From: JBEKHI01 sp050012355 | GTDB lineage: Bacteria; Actinomycetota; Actinomycetes; Streptosporangiales; Streptosporangiaceae | NCBI GenBank assembly: GCA_050012355.1 | Contig: JBEKHI010000248.1 | Location: 1 to 13,136, forward strand | Direction of reading: 5' to 3' | DNA length: 13,136 bases | Shown here: positions 7,601 to 13,021 of the stretch, piece after piece | How the letters are laid out: the number at the start of each line of letters is the position of its first letter | How positions within the stretch are numbered: position 1 is the stretch's first letter | Notes under the pieces: generated by a model | What the model saw: the letters and a program-made list of their open reading frames with translations, nothing else | What the model was told of the DNA's origin: nothing | Databases searched by the model: none | Position numbers and translations under genes: made by a program

Positions 7601-7845
7601 TACTCCTGATTGTTCGGAGAGGTTGCCGCGGTGAACGTGGTCGGCGGCGCTGAGTTCGGATCTTTGTCACCCCCGGTGCTAAAATTGATGTTCCCGTGAG
7701 TGAACTGGCCAGGGTTGGGGACGAAATCGTTGTTCGGGTTACCGGACCCATCGTCGAAATAACCGAGGAAGCCCTTAAGGGGCGGGCCTTCGCCCATGTT
7801 AGGCCCGACATAACCGGGCGCGCCGCCATTGGGGGTGTGGGTCAC
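4651..7845 (-). CDS. PPE-like T7SS substrate candidate, 1064 aa, with two distinct repeat domains and WGTDP C-terminal tag
   Basis: The start is GTG 7845, 5 nt after the upstream stop; the first three residues, MTH, match the paralogue's start. After a Gly/Asn/Pro-rich lead (1-80), residues about 83-380 form the domain shared with the 790-aa protein: WxWEE at 85-89, LPDRS at 99-103, FSPLGA at 291-296, YGQLSTDAAW at 327-336, LVHQY at 366-370. Residues about 406-552 are GNAFGDI-type 7-residue repeats with occasional 4-residue SGDV-type inserts. Residues 590-885 are five 61-62-residue repeats, each with an invariant SGQV. A Ser/Thr/Gly linker leads to the tag (about 982-1029): GGGGMMGSQ, ERERSTWLAEDEDVWGTDP, HVIG. 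An acidic then basic end follows. There is no signal peptide or membrane helix. The glycine-repeat part recalls mycobacterial PPE-MPTR proteins in style, not sequence. It is probably a surface or secreted structural protein; function unknown. Confidence 0.78.
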   Translation of the reverse strand: MTHTPNGGAPGYVGPNMGEGPPLKGFLGYFDDGSGNPNNDFVPNPGQFTHGNINFSTGGDKDPNSAPPTTFTAATSPNNQEYQNWTWEEIINTVMSLSLPDRSVVNSGRWTGIEQNSDGDSGRFYIFGMTWSDRHKDALVYLSPELLQPNAPWPAFWQRPNQALGSLTPGPDSLFQADGSLMSLDPSTFAGPVQSLASAEAFYSNAVLTLNGILAGLGNDSTQFQGQAGGAFTQLMGNIYQQVNYVSATMGTPSDLFSSYSQALYFAGLQADIFMYQLYNAYAAWTNLLEFSPLGAILAALIAGGVVVGSPGNWNINSQMDPNYSPYGQLSTDAAWVNVETAAKNLWIQGLAKSLDYGAQAGINALVHQYNNTMINLQLLSPPSVHQISDTSGSGNSNANGLGGLGNYLDSAFSGIGNSFGDIGNAFSDLGGVLGNAFDDIGGAFGGIGNAFGGIGNAFGDFSGDVGNAFGDFSGDLGNAFGDIGGAFGGVGNAFSDIGGAFSGIGNSFDDFSGAVGNAFGDIGSAFGGVGNAFSDIGDAVGGVGNAIGDLGATSSGVGDDGQDQATEDTLLSPTESTGSVSNAVQSALVDNEGTQSALESALSSGQVSPNSQLYGTLQNALADSNLTQQALDQAAGGTGSTTSPVEQALDDNGNVQSDLNSALSSGQVPANSKLSDSLNSALADSKNTEQALNQAAAAGGNSTSALKSALADNSATESALKSALASGQVPANSQLAHTLQNALGQSEKTQSALTQALSGGSAQGSLLTTAASENSGTQNALTQALVSGQVPATGPLHSTLASALADTGKTQSAINQALTSGTTSSSAALNRALTDNQAVQKELRSALASGQVPATGPLRNDLNQALADSDKLSTTLHQALASQKVLAEPNVSALSSPVSVAGTGTSTGLTSSSLGNGLTSGTSGTSGSGLASSPLVTSTGTGSLATAGSSAPVSSGRFVSPTATQTQATTSAASGESAFPMYSPMAGGGGMMGSQAGNQEQERERSTWLAEDEDVWGTDPDVGPHVIGRDFGMDDEPEDYDVFAERSDRQEPRRAQSRRMDGR
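5191..6078 (-). repeat. Five tandem 61-62-residue repeats (about 183 bp) in the 1064-aa protein
   Basis: Units begin at residues 590, 651, 712, 773 and 835 (spacing 61, 61, 61, 62). Each opens with a [D/E]N pair, then carries ALxxAL-SGQV(P)-(N/T)(S/G)xL, LxxALxxS, and an ALxQA helix before a variable Gly/Ser/Thr loop. The invariant SGQV glycines are at 606, 667, 728, 789 and 851. The last unit is cut short at about 885. On the + strand the same motif shows as a recurring ACCTGGCC near 6022, 5839, 5656, 5473 and 5287. The pattern suggests helix pairs, that is a solenoid or rod; this is inference. Confidence 0.88.
6190..6630 (-). repeat. GNAFGDI/GGAFGGI 7-residue repeats with 4-residue inserts
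   Basis: About twenty short units cover residues 406-552. The 7-residue form is G-N/G-A-F-G/S-D/G-I/V. Four-residue units such as SGDV, SGDL, SGAV and GGVL are inserted, turning some heptads into 11-residue steps. Codons here use GGT, GAT, AAT and ATT far more than in the neighbouring genes, so the DNA is visibly less GC-rich than the 61-residue repeat region. Phe/Ile positions keep to one face if helical, but the high Gly content also allows a beta or coil structure. Confidence 0.85.
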
Positions 7846-7850
7846 GGCAG

Positions 7851-8360
7851 TTACCCGCCCGAACTGCCACCCGAGCTACCGCCCGAGCTGCCACCAGAGC
7901 TACCGCCCGAGCTACTGGACACCGCCGGGCTGTCCACGTCGCTGATGGTGTTCTCGAAGTCCTGGAGCAGCGCGGACGCTTGCTCGGTGTTCAGGCTGTT
8001 GGTGCCTTGCATCGACTGGATCGTGGTACCGATCTCGCTGATCATGTCGGTCAGCACCTTCTTCAGCCACTGCAACTCGTCGGCGACGGTACCCCCCATC
8101 GCCTGGAGCTGAGAATTGAGCGCGTTCGCGATATTGAAGGTGCCGGTGGCGCCGTTTCCTGAACCGCCTCCTGCCATGACGGAAAATTGGTAGGTGTTGT
8201 CGCTCACCGGCGGGACAAAGATGGACCCGCCATCGATATATCCCACCCCGTTGGTCTGCTGCTCCACTTCATTGAGCAGGGTCTGCAGATTGCCTGACAG
8301 GTTCTGAAGGTAAGCGATGTTGATTGTGGTCGGTGTACCATCTGTTGACGCGGTTGCCAC
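7851..8360 (-). CDS. Unrecognised 169-aa T7SS-operon protein with (SSGG)n tail
   Basis: The start is GTG 8360, with GGAAGG 6 nt upstream. It lies between the Esx pair and the large substrate genes; its TAA at 7851-7853 is 5 nt before the next start. I do not recognise the family. Visible features: a predicted helix at 14-37 (LQNLSGNLQTLLNEVEQQ), a Gly-rich segment (38-72), long helices at about 74-118 and 124-141 with Trp98, then a low-complexity end (148-169) of SSGG repeats. It has no WxG turn, no YxxxD/E, no signal peptide and no membrane segment. The length and helix-loop-helix layout suggest a distant WXG100-like substrate or a chaperone/adaptor for the Esx or PPE-like proteins. Only its operon position supports a T7SS role. 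Confidence 0.7.
   Translation of the reverse strand: MATASTDGTPTTINIAYLQNLSGNLQTLLNEVEQQTNGVGYIDGGSIFVPPVSDNTYQFSVMAGGGSGNGATGTFNIANALNSQLQAMGGTVADELQWLKKVLTDMISEIGTTIQSMQGTNSLNTEQASALLQDFENTISDVDSPAVSSSSGGSSGGSSGGSSGGSSGG
7854..7913 (-). repeat. 12-bp tandem repeat encoding SSGG at the protein C-terminus
   Basis: About five 12-bp units (type GAGCTACCGCCC and variants on the + strand) code for consecutive SSGG and run up to the stop codon. Units differ at third positions. Because each unit is four codons, slippage would change tail length without shifting frame. Confidence 0.85.
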
Positions 8361-8400
8361 GGCTGCCTTCCTTACGTAAATCGTCGTCTTCCCGCACAGT

Positions 8401-8438
8401 CGGCTGCCCGGCCCGCTGCCTGCGGTACCGGGCGGCCG
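8401..8438 (-). promoter_or_regulatory. Strong intercistronic hairpin after the Esx pair
   Basis: CGGCTGCCCGG (8401-8411) and CCGGGCGGCCG (8428-8438) pair over 11 positions with one non-Watson-Crick position, around a 16-nt loop. On the - strand transcript the stem begins 12 nt after the esx stop codon at 8451 and ends 40 nt before the next start (8360). No T-tract follows, so partial termination, 3'-end protection or an RNA-processing boundary are all possible. The likely effect is more Esx message than downstream message (inference). Confidence 0.5.
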
Positions 8439-8450
8439 ATCGGCGCCAGC

Positions 8451-8765
8451 TCAGGTGATCTGCTCCCACTGAAGGGCGAGATTGTTGTCCGTGGTGCCGT
8501 AATTGATCGACATTTCCTCGAGGGTGCGGGCGGACTTAGCCAGGAGGGCATTCATGTCGCCGATTTCCTGATTCCACCAGTTTTGCAGCTGCGCCCACGC
8601 GCCCTCGGAGATACCTTGCCAGCTCTGCAGGAGCGGGTTGATGACAGTCTCCAGATTCGAGATCACCATCTGGATCGATTTGTCGGCGTCCATGAGTGCG
8701 TCGTAGACGTCGTTGACCTGGCCGTAGTTGACGTGGATATAGCCATCATCGGAACTTACAGTCAT
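8451..8765 (-). CDS. WXG100 (Esx) family T7SS substrate, canonical partner
   Basis: This 104-residue protein is a small helical-hairpin protein exported by T7SS as a dimer. The start is ATG 8765, with GAGGAA about 5 nt upstream; an upstream ATG at 8909 would add 48 residues and overlap the preceding gene, which does not fit the family size of about 100. The helices (about 14-46 and 55-88) flank the turn with W49-Q50-G51, the WxG motif. The second helix ends in Y89-G-T-T-D93, which fits the YxxxD/E export signal. Trp56, Trp63 and Trp64 add to the hydrophobic face. It follows the other Esx-like gene by 47 nt, giving the usual two-gene pair. In heterodimers of this type, the YxxxD/E partner is the one that contacts EccC. 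Confidence 0.92.
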   Translation of the reverse strand: MTVSSDDGYIHVNYGQVNDVYDALMDADKSIQMVISNLETVINPLLQSWQGISEGAWAQLQNWWNQEIGDMNALLAKSARTLEEMSINYGTTDNNLALQWEQIT

Positions 8766-8812
8766 CAGATTCCTCGTTCTCCGCTGATTCTCTTTCGGTT
8801 TGACTACTAGTA

Positions 8813-9175
8813 CTAGCCAGTCTGGCTGACTATTCCGGACACGCTCACCGGAATGACTCCGGACGCCAGGTCGGTGTTGTTTTGCTCGTTCTGCAGCATC
8901 GTTTTCCATTGAGTCTCGAGCTGGTCTGCTATATTCTGCAGGCTATTCTTCAAGGCGTTGAAGTCGTCGAGCCACTGCACGACCGCGCCGTTGAGCTTCC
9001 CGCCTGCCGTGCTGACCATGGCGGCGGTGATGAGCTGGTTGTTGGAGCCCTCCACACCGCCCAAAATGCTGTTCATGTCGCCGACCGCCGTCTGGAACGC
9101 TTCCTGGGCCTGCTGCGTGATATTGAGTTGGTTCTGGGTAACATTGCCGCCACCGCTGTTACTGGGTGTTGTCAC
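8813..9175 (-). CDS. WXG100-like Esx partner lacking WxG
   Basis: This 120-residue protein starts at GTG 9175, with AAGGAA upstream. Two long helices (about 14-53 and 60-97) are joined by a turn reading STAGGK (55-60), where family members usually have WxG; the glycine survives but the Trp does not. Trp68 and Trp90 lie within the second helix. No YxxxD/E follows that helix; the end (about 101-120) is a Val/Ser/Gly tail without charge. Size, helix layout and position directly before the canonical Esx gene argue for the heterodimer partner. It lies 60 nt after eccB. Pairing is inferred, not shown. Confidence 0.82.
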   Translation of the reverse strand: MTTPSNSGGGNVTQNQLNITQQAQEAFQTAVGDMNSILGGVEGSNNQLITAAMVSTAGGKLNGAVVQWLDDFNALKNSLQNIADQLETQWKTMLQNEQNNTDLASGVIPVSVSGIVSQTG

Positions 9176-9235
9176 AATCTGTTCCTTTCCGGATCAGCGA
9201 GTTTGCTGGTTGCTATTACGGGTCTGCGAACGGCA

Positions 9236-10630
9236 TCACCCCTGCAATGGCGCGAGATCGAGTGAGGGTCCGGTGGGCAGCAGCGCGAGCACGGCCGCGG
9301 GCAGCCTGGCCGCCTCGCTGGACTGGTAGCCAAGCGCCGTGACCTCGCTGGAGGTGGGTACCGGGAACTTAACCCCGTCGCTGGTCACCAGGAATAGCTC
9401 GCTTCCAGAGGCCGGCTGCGGCTGGACGAGCGCGCCGTTATCGGCCGCCACGCTGAGCAGGTTCGCGGTCGCCGCTCCGCTGCTCACTCCGGGCGCGCTG
9501 GCCGCCGGGGCTGATCCACCGGGCGAGACGGTCCAGATGAGGCTGGGCGACGCCATACCCGTGCCGGGGTAGGCCGCACACGGCACATCGCCTGCTGGCG
9601 GGAGGTAATCACGCGGTGCGCTGGCCGGCACACCCGCGCCATCGGAGAGGGACTCGTTCCCGGCGGGCGCGTCCGCGATGGCGGCGGGGCTGACCGTGAC
9701 CGGCCCGGCCACGGCTCCCGGGTAGGCCGCGGCGGTGGCGCTGCTCGTCAGTTCCACCGCGGCCTGGGTAGCTGTGATCGGCGCGACGCCGCCGCGTTCG
9801 ACGAGATACAGCGCAGTGGGAGTCCCCACATTATGTACCTGGAGAACTTCACCGACCCGGGTCTGCTGCGCGCCAAGCGCGGGTCCCGGGCTGCCCACTC
9901 CGGGCAGCGAGATCGGCCGCAGATCGGGGCCGGCCGGCACCGTGTCCAGCCATACCTGGCTGACCTGGGTGACCGGGGCCTGGCCGAGGCCGAGTGCCTG
10001 CGCAATCCAGGTGGCGTCTAGGCGCAGCCGCTCGCCATGCCAGAGGAGGTAGCGGCTGCCGTCGGCGGCAACCAGGACAGCCTGACCGGGCGCCACCGGC
10101 TCGGCGGGCGGGCTCGCCCCGATGACCACGGCGACGCGGGGCTGGGCACCGCTCGACCGCGCGCAAATCAGCCAGTCTCCCTGGTTGATCGCTGCCGCGG
10201 ACGGCAACGCGTCCGGCGCGCCGACAATGCCCAGCGGAGTACCCTGCGGGACGCTGGCCAGGGCGGAGGCCGACACGTTCTGGACCTTCGGGCTGCCGCC
10301 AAGCAACAGCCGGGCAGATGACCAGTTCAGCACCGGCAGCAATTCCGCGCCCGTATAGATGTAGCGGGCACCGGTCTGCGGCACCACGATGAGGTCCCAG
10401 GCGGTGAGCGAGACCGCCTTGCTGGCGGCGGCCGGCTTGATCGGGGAAATCAGCGCCCAGATGAGGAATGCCGCGACGCCTAGGGCGCCGATCATCAGGC
10501 CGCCGAACGCGCCCGTCGTGGTCCGCCGCATCGGGGGCTCGAAGGCATCCGGCTCTCCGTGCACCATCGCGGAGCTGAGCCGGCCAAGCACATACGCATG
10601 CGCCTGTACCTGGTCGCGCCGGGACCTCAT
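9236..10630 (-). CDS. eccB: EccB, T7SS membrane-complex component
   Basis: This 464-residue protein matches the usual EccB length. EccB has one transmembrane helix and a large extracytoplasmic domain and forms the outer face of the T7SS membrane complex with EccC, EccD and EccE. The N-terminus has the family pattern RRDQVQAHAYVLGRLSSAMV, then PMRR (33-36), then one hydrophobic helix (about 40-61). The outer domain shows repeat-type motifs such as DGSRYLLW (190-197), and Cys156/Cys351, which correspond to the conserved disulfide pair. The end (about 411-460) is typical: LFLVTSDGVKFPVP, an ALGY step and LPTGPSLDLAPL. Its ATG overlaps the eccD TGA in ATGA (10627-10630), indicating coupled translation. 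Residues 296-390 are Ala/Pro/Ser-rich and look like a variable insertion. EccB is also reported to have ATPase activity, but I see no Walker motif. Confidence 0.93.
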   Translation of the reverse strand: MRSRRDQVQAHAYVLGRLSSAMVHGEPDAFEPPMRRTTTGAFGGLMIGALGVAAFLIWALISPIKPAAASKAVSLTAWDLIVVPQTGARYIYTGAELLPVLNWSSARLLLGGSPKVQNVSASALASVPQGTPLGIVGAPDALPSAAAINQGDWLICARSSGAQPRVAVVIGASPPAEPVAPGQAVLVAADGSRYLLWHGERLRLDATWIAQALGLGQAPVTQVSQVWLDTVPAGPDLRPISLPGVGSPGPALGAQQTRVGEVLQVHNVGTPTALYLVERGGVAPITATQAAVELTSSATAAAYPGAVAGPVTVSPAAIADAPAGNESLSDGAGVPASAPRDYLPPAGDVPCAAYPGTGMASPSLIWTVSPGGSAPAASAPGVSSGAATANLLSVAADNGALVQPQPASGSELFLVTSDGVKFPVPTSSEVTALGYQSSEAARLPAAVLALLPTGPSLDLAPLQG

Positions 10631-12294
10631 ACGTGCACCGCCCGGGCGTAGTGGTACAGGTTAAGCACCCACAGCACCAACGGGATCAGCGCCAGTGCGG
10701 TCAGCGATTGAAGCATGTCCCCGGCCCAGCCCCAGTGCGGCAGCGACTTACGGCCAGGCGATGCCCGCTCGGCGAGGAAGAGCGCGCCGCCCGCCAGCAC
10801 CAGCCCGGTGAAGATACCGGGCCAGATCTTCCCGGACGCGTCCAGACCGACGGCCACGCTCAGCACGGCCAGGCCGACGGTGGAGGGCAGGATGAGGGCC
10901 AGCCGCTGCCGGGCACTAATCAGTACCCGGGCGTGCAGCAGCATCGCGGTGGCGGCGTCGAGCGCTACCAAGTGCGCTGGCCATCCGGGGGCGACGCCCA
11001 CCAGGACGAGGCAGCCAGTGGCCACCACGGCCAGGCCGCCATACAGCGCATTCTGATAGCGATCCGCGTGGCGGGTCCGTTCCACCAAGTACTGCCCCGG
11101 TAGCGGGTCGAGATCCACCTGCAACTCGTCCGGAGTAGTTGGCAGCGGATCCAGGCGCAGCCCGGCCAGCCGGAACGACAGCACCGGGATCCACCCGCTG
11201 AACGGCAGCAGCATGGCGAGTGTTATGCCGCCCGCCGCGGCGGCCGTCAGCCGGCCCGCCACCGCGAACCCCGCCGCGAGAGTGATCCAGACGGAGGCGA
11301 CGGCGGTCCCGGCCAGCGCCGGCTGGCGCCTGCCGAGCGCGCCGGTCGCCGCGACCGACATCGCAACCGCGGCCGCCCCGGCCGCTAGGAGCGCGGGCCG
11401 CAACATGCCCCAGTTCAGTGCTAGCGCCACGGCGTTCCCGGCCAGGTGCGGTGCCGTTCCGTGTACGGCCGGGCCTGGCAGCCCCGTTCTGTGCCTAGCC
11501 GACGCCGCCGGAACCGCTCCGTGTCCGGCCAGCCCAGGAAGCACCGTTCCGCGTCCGGCCAACGTGGGTAGCAGGGTGAGTTCCGCCGCGGCGACGGCCG
11601 CGTACCCGATGGCCGCCGCTGCTAGGACACCCGCCGCTGACAGGTCAGTGAAGGCCCGTGCGGCCACCGCGGCCAGCACCAGCAAGACGACCGCGGTCAC
11701 CGCCGCCAGGATGTCGGCGAGTGCGCTCGGTCGCCCGGCCAGCAAGGCGAGCGCGGCGGCTAGCGAGAGCGCGAGCAGGCCGGTCAGCAGTCGCTTGGAT
11801 GTTTCCGGTCGCCAGCGGTCGGAGCGGCCGGAGATACCAACGGCGATGCCGTCGATGAGATCGTCGAAGTCCAGCGGCGGAAGCTGATCGGCCCGGGGCC
11901 GCAAATGCACCGTGTCACCGTCGTGCAGCCCGAGGGCGGCCACGCTCAGTTCCTCAGAAAGCGGCGGGTCACCGAGGCGTTGCAGCACCCAGCCACCGTG
12001 TTCCAGGCCGGCGTCGGCGAGGTTGCCGCCGAGATGCCCGACCATGGCCGGCAGCAGGTCGATGAGCGGCACATGTACCGGAATGGCCAGTTCCACGCTC
12101 CTGGTCGGACCGCAGATGTTGAGCCGGCACAGGTCGTCCACCCCAGCGGGCGGCCGCTCCGGGTCGGACCCGCTGTCCCCGCTGCCTTCGTCCGGTGCGA
12201 GCGCTTGAGCAACGGCGGCCATGCCGTCCGTCCCTGAACTCTCCAGGTCGGCCACGGACGGCTCGGTGGGATGCTCAAGCGAGTTGTCGCTCAC
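10627..12294 (-). CDS. eccD: EccD, polytopic T7SS membrane component
   Basis: EccD carries a cytoplasmic ubiquitin-like domain and normally 11 membrane helices that frame the T7SS channel. The chosen GTG at 12294 gives 555 residues. From there codons are consistently G/C-ending (VSDNSLEHPTEPS), while the in-frame extension to ATG 12333 contains ATA-AAA and has no SD; ATG 12222 with an AGGGACGG upstream is an alternative. The ubiquitin-like domain spans about 55-133 (LCRLNICGPTRSVELAIP to LHDGDTVHLRP). After a linker ending near 165, hydrophobic segments continue to the C-terminus. An unusual insert at about 243-285 is built of 10-residue repeats. The hydrophilic loop TTPDELQVDLDPLP is a conserved EccD feature between helices. 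First gene of the operon; eccC is not adjacent. Confidence 0.92.
   Translation of the reverse strand: MSDNSLEHPTEPSVADLESSGTDGMAAVAQALAPDEGSGDSGSDPERPPAGVDDLCRLNICGPTRSVELAIPVHVPLIDLLPAMVGHLGGNLADAGLEHGGWVLQRLGDPPLSEELSVAALGLHDGDTVHLRPRADQLPPLDFDDLIDGIAVGISGRSDRWRPETSKRLLTGLLALSLAAALALLAGRPSALADILAAVTAVVLLVLAAVAARAFTDLSAAGVLAAAAIGYAAVAAAELTLLPTLAGRGTVLPGLAGHGAVPAASARHRTGLPGPAVHGTAPHLAGNAVALALNWGMLRPALLAAGAAAVAMSVAATGALGRRQPALAGTAVASVWITLAAGFAVAGRLTAAAAGGITLAMLLPFSGWIPVLSFRLAGLRLDPLPTTPDELQVDLDPLPGQYLVERTRHADRYQNALYGGLAVVATGCLVLVGVAPGWPAHLVALDAATAMLLHARVLISARQRLALILPSTVGLAVLSVAVGLDASGKIWPGIFTGLVLAGGALFLAERASPGRKSLPHWGWAGDMLQSLTALALIPLVLWVLNLYHYARAVHV
11454..11573 (-). repeat. Four 30-bp tandem repeats inside eccD
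   Basis: Units start at 11454, 11484, 11514 and 11544 on the + strand. Each holds a conserved half of type CCGTTCCGTGTCCGGCC and a more variable half. They encode a 10-residue periodic insert (LAGRGTVLPG, LAGHGAVPAA, SARHRTGLPG, PAVHGTAPHL) between two predicted membrane helices. His/Arg/Gly/Pro content suggests a loop outside the membrane. Confidence 0.85.
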
Positions 12295-12370
12295 GCGTTT
12301 TATACGCTCGCGACCGGCCCCCGCTTCAGCCATAGTGACGCATCGGCCCCGCGGCACGCGTATTGAAGCC
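12295..12370. promoter_or_regulatory. Short divergent control region between eccD and the glycosyltransferase-like gene
   Basis: These 76 bp separate two divergent starts. On the - strand TATAAA (12299-12304) sits 4 nt before the eccD GTG; it could be a -10 element, but the spacing is tight for a leaderless start. No SD precedes the eccD GTG. On the + strand only GAAG precedes ATG 12371. No clear -35 boxes or operators are seen, so the call rests on geometry. Confidence 0.3.
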
Positions 12371-12489
12371 ATGAGGGACCTGCTCGTGATCACCCCGTCA
12401 CGGGGGCGCCCGCAGCGACTGCGGACGATGCTGGACGCTTGCCTGGAACTCTCTGGACCAGGCACGGACATCGCGATCGGCTGTGACGA
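12368..12489 (+). repeat. 122-bp exact direct repeat, copy 1
   Basis: This matches 13015-13136 base for base at an offset of 647 bp. Identity begins 3 bases before the start codon (GCC then ATG) and stops being testable at the window edge. The base before differs (A at 12367, G at 13014). Confidence 0.95.
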
Positions 12490-13021
12490 CCACGGGACTC
12501 GCACCGGGCTGACGGGATGGACAAACCGGCTGGCTTCGCTCTACACACGGTCCGACGGGGAGCCGGTTCGCTACCGGGCGTTCGCGTCGCTCGGGGACGA
12601 TCACATCCCGCGAACGCAGGACTGGGACCGCCTCCTCCTGGAGGCGATCGACCGCATGGGCGGAACCGGCATCGCCTACGGCGACGACCTGACCATGAGG
12701 GAGCAACTCGCCACCGCCCCGGTCATCTCGGCTGACATCGTGGAAGCACTGGGGTGGATGTGCGAGCCGTCCCTGCGGCACATGTACGTCGACAACGTGT
12801 GGGGCGACGTCGGTCGCGAGGCCGGATGCCTGGCTTACGTCCCCGAAGTCGTGATCGAGCACGTCCACTGGAGGGCGGGGAAGGCGCCGCCCGACCGGGT
12901 GTATGCCGAATCTAAGGCCGGGACAGCTGCCGACAAGGCGGCGTACGAGCGGTGGCGGGCGCAGCGGATGGCGGACGACGTCAAGAAGGTCCAGGCGCTA
13001 CGGGAGGCGATCCGGCCATGA
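12371..13021 (+). CDS. Phage-type glycosyltransferase-like protein (GT-A fold)
   Basis: This 216-residue protein resembles small glycosyltransferase-like proteins common in actinobacteriophages and prophages. It opens with LLVITPSRGRPQRL (4-17), the nucleotide-sugar-binding first strand and Rossmann-like turn of GT-A enzymes. Other landmarks: an acidic DDH (39-41), FASLGDDHIPRT with DDH at 76-78 (the likely metal-binding DxD equivalent), AYGDDL (102-107), WGDVGREAG (144-152) and a terminal EHVHW (163-167) whose His may complete the metal site. The Lys/Arg-rich helix at 180-214 looks like a coiled tail. ATG 12371 is chosen because homology starts there; extending to 12221 would run through the eccD start and is Ser/Arg-rich. 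Its TGA overlaps the ATG of a second identical start at 13018. Donor and acceptor sugars are unknown. Its presence suggests a mobile or phage-derived edge to the T7SS locus. Confidence 0.72.
   Translation: MRDLLVITPSRGRPQRLRTMLDACLELSGPGTDIAIGCDDHGTRTGLTGWTNRLASLYTRSDGEPVRYRAFASLGDDHIPRTQDWDRLLLEAIDRMGGTGIAYGDDLTMREQLATAPVISADIVEALGWMCEPSLRHMYVDNVWGDVGREAGCLAYVPEVVIEHVHWRAGKAPPDRVYAESKAGTAADKAAYERWRAQRMADDVKKVQALREAIRP

Noticed and set aside
8766..8909. 48-residue N-terminal extension of the canonical Esx protein to ATG 8909.
   Set aside because: It overlaps the upstream Esx-like gene and exceeds the family size. ATG 8765 has a good SD.
11454..11573. Regular 30-bp units considered as a CRISPR array.
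   Set aside because: The units are contiguous, in frame inside eccD, without spacers of unique sequence, and no cas genes are nearby.
12221..12370. 50-residue extension of the glycosyltransferase-like protein.
   Set aside because: The second copy of the gene begins exactly at the equivalent of ATG 12371 (13018), directly after the stop of copy 1, which fixes the start.
12295..12504. N-terminal extension of EccD to 12504.
   Set aside because: It would run through the divergent glycosyltransferase-like start at 12371, lacks an SD, and has Arg/Ser-rich translation with atypical codons.
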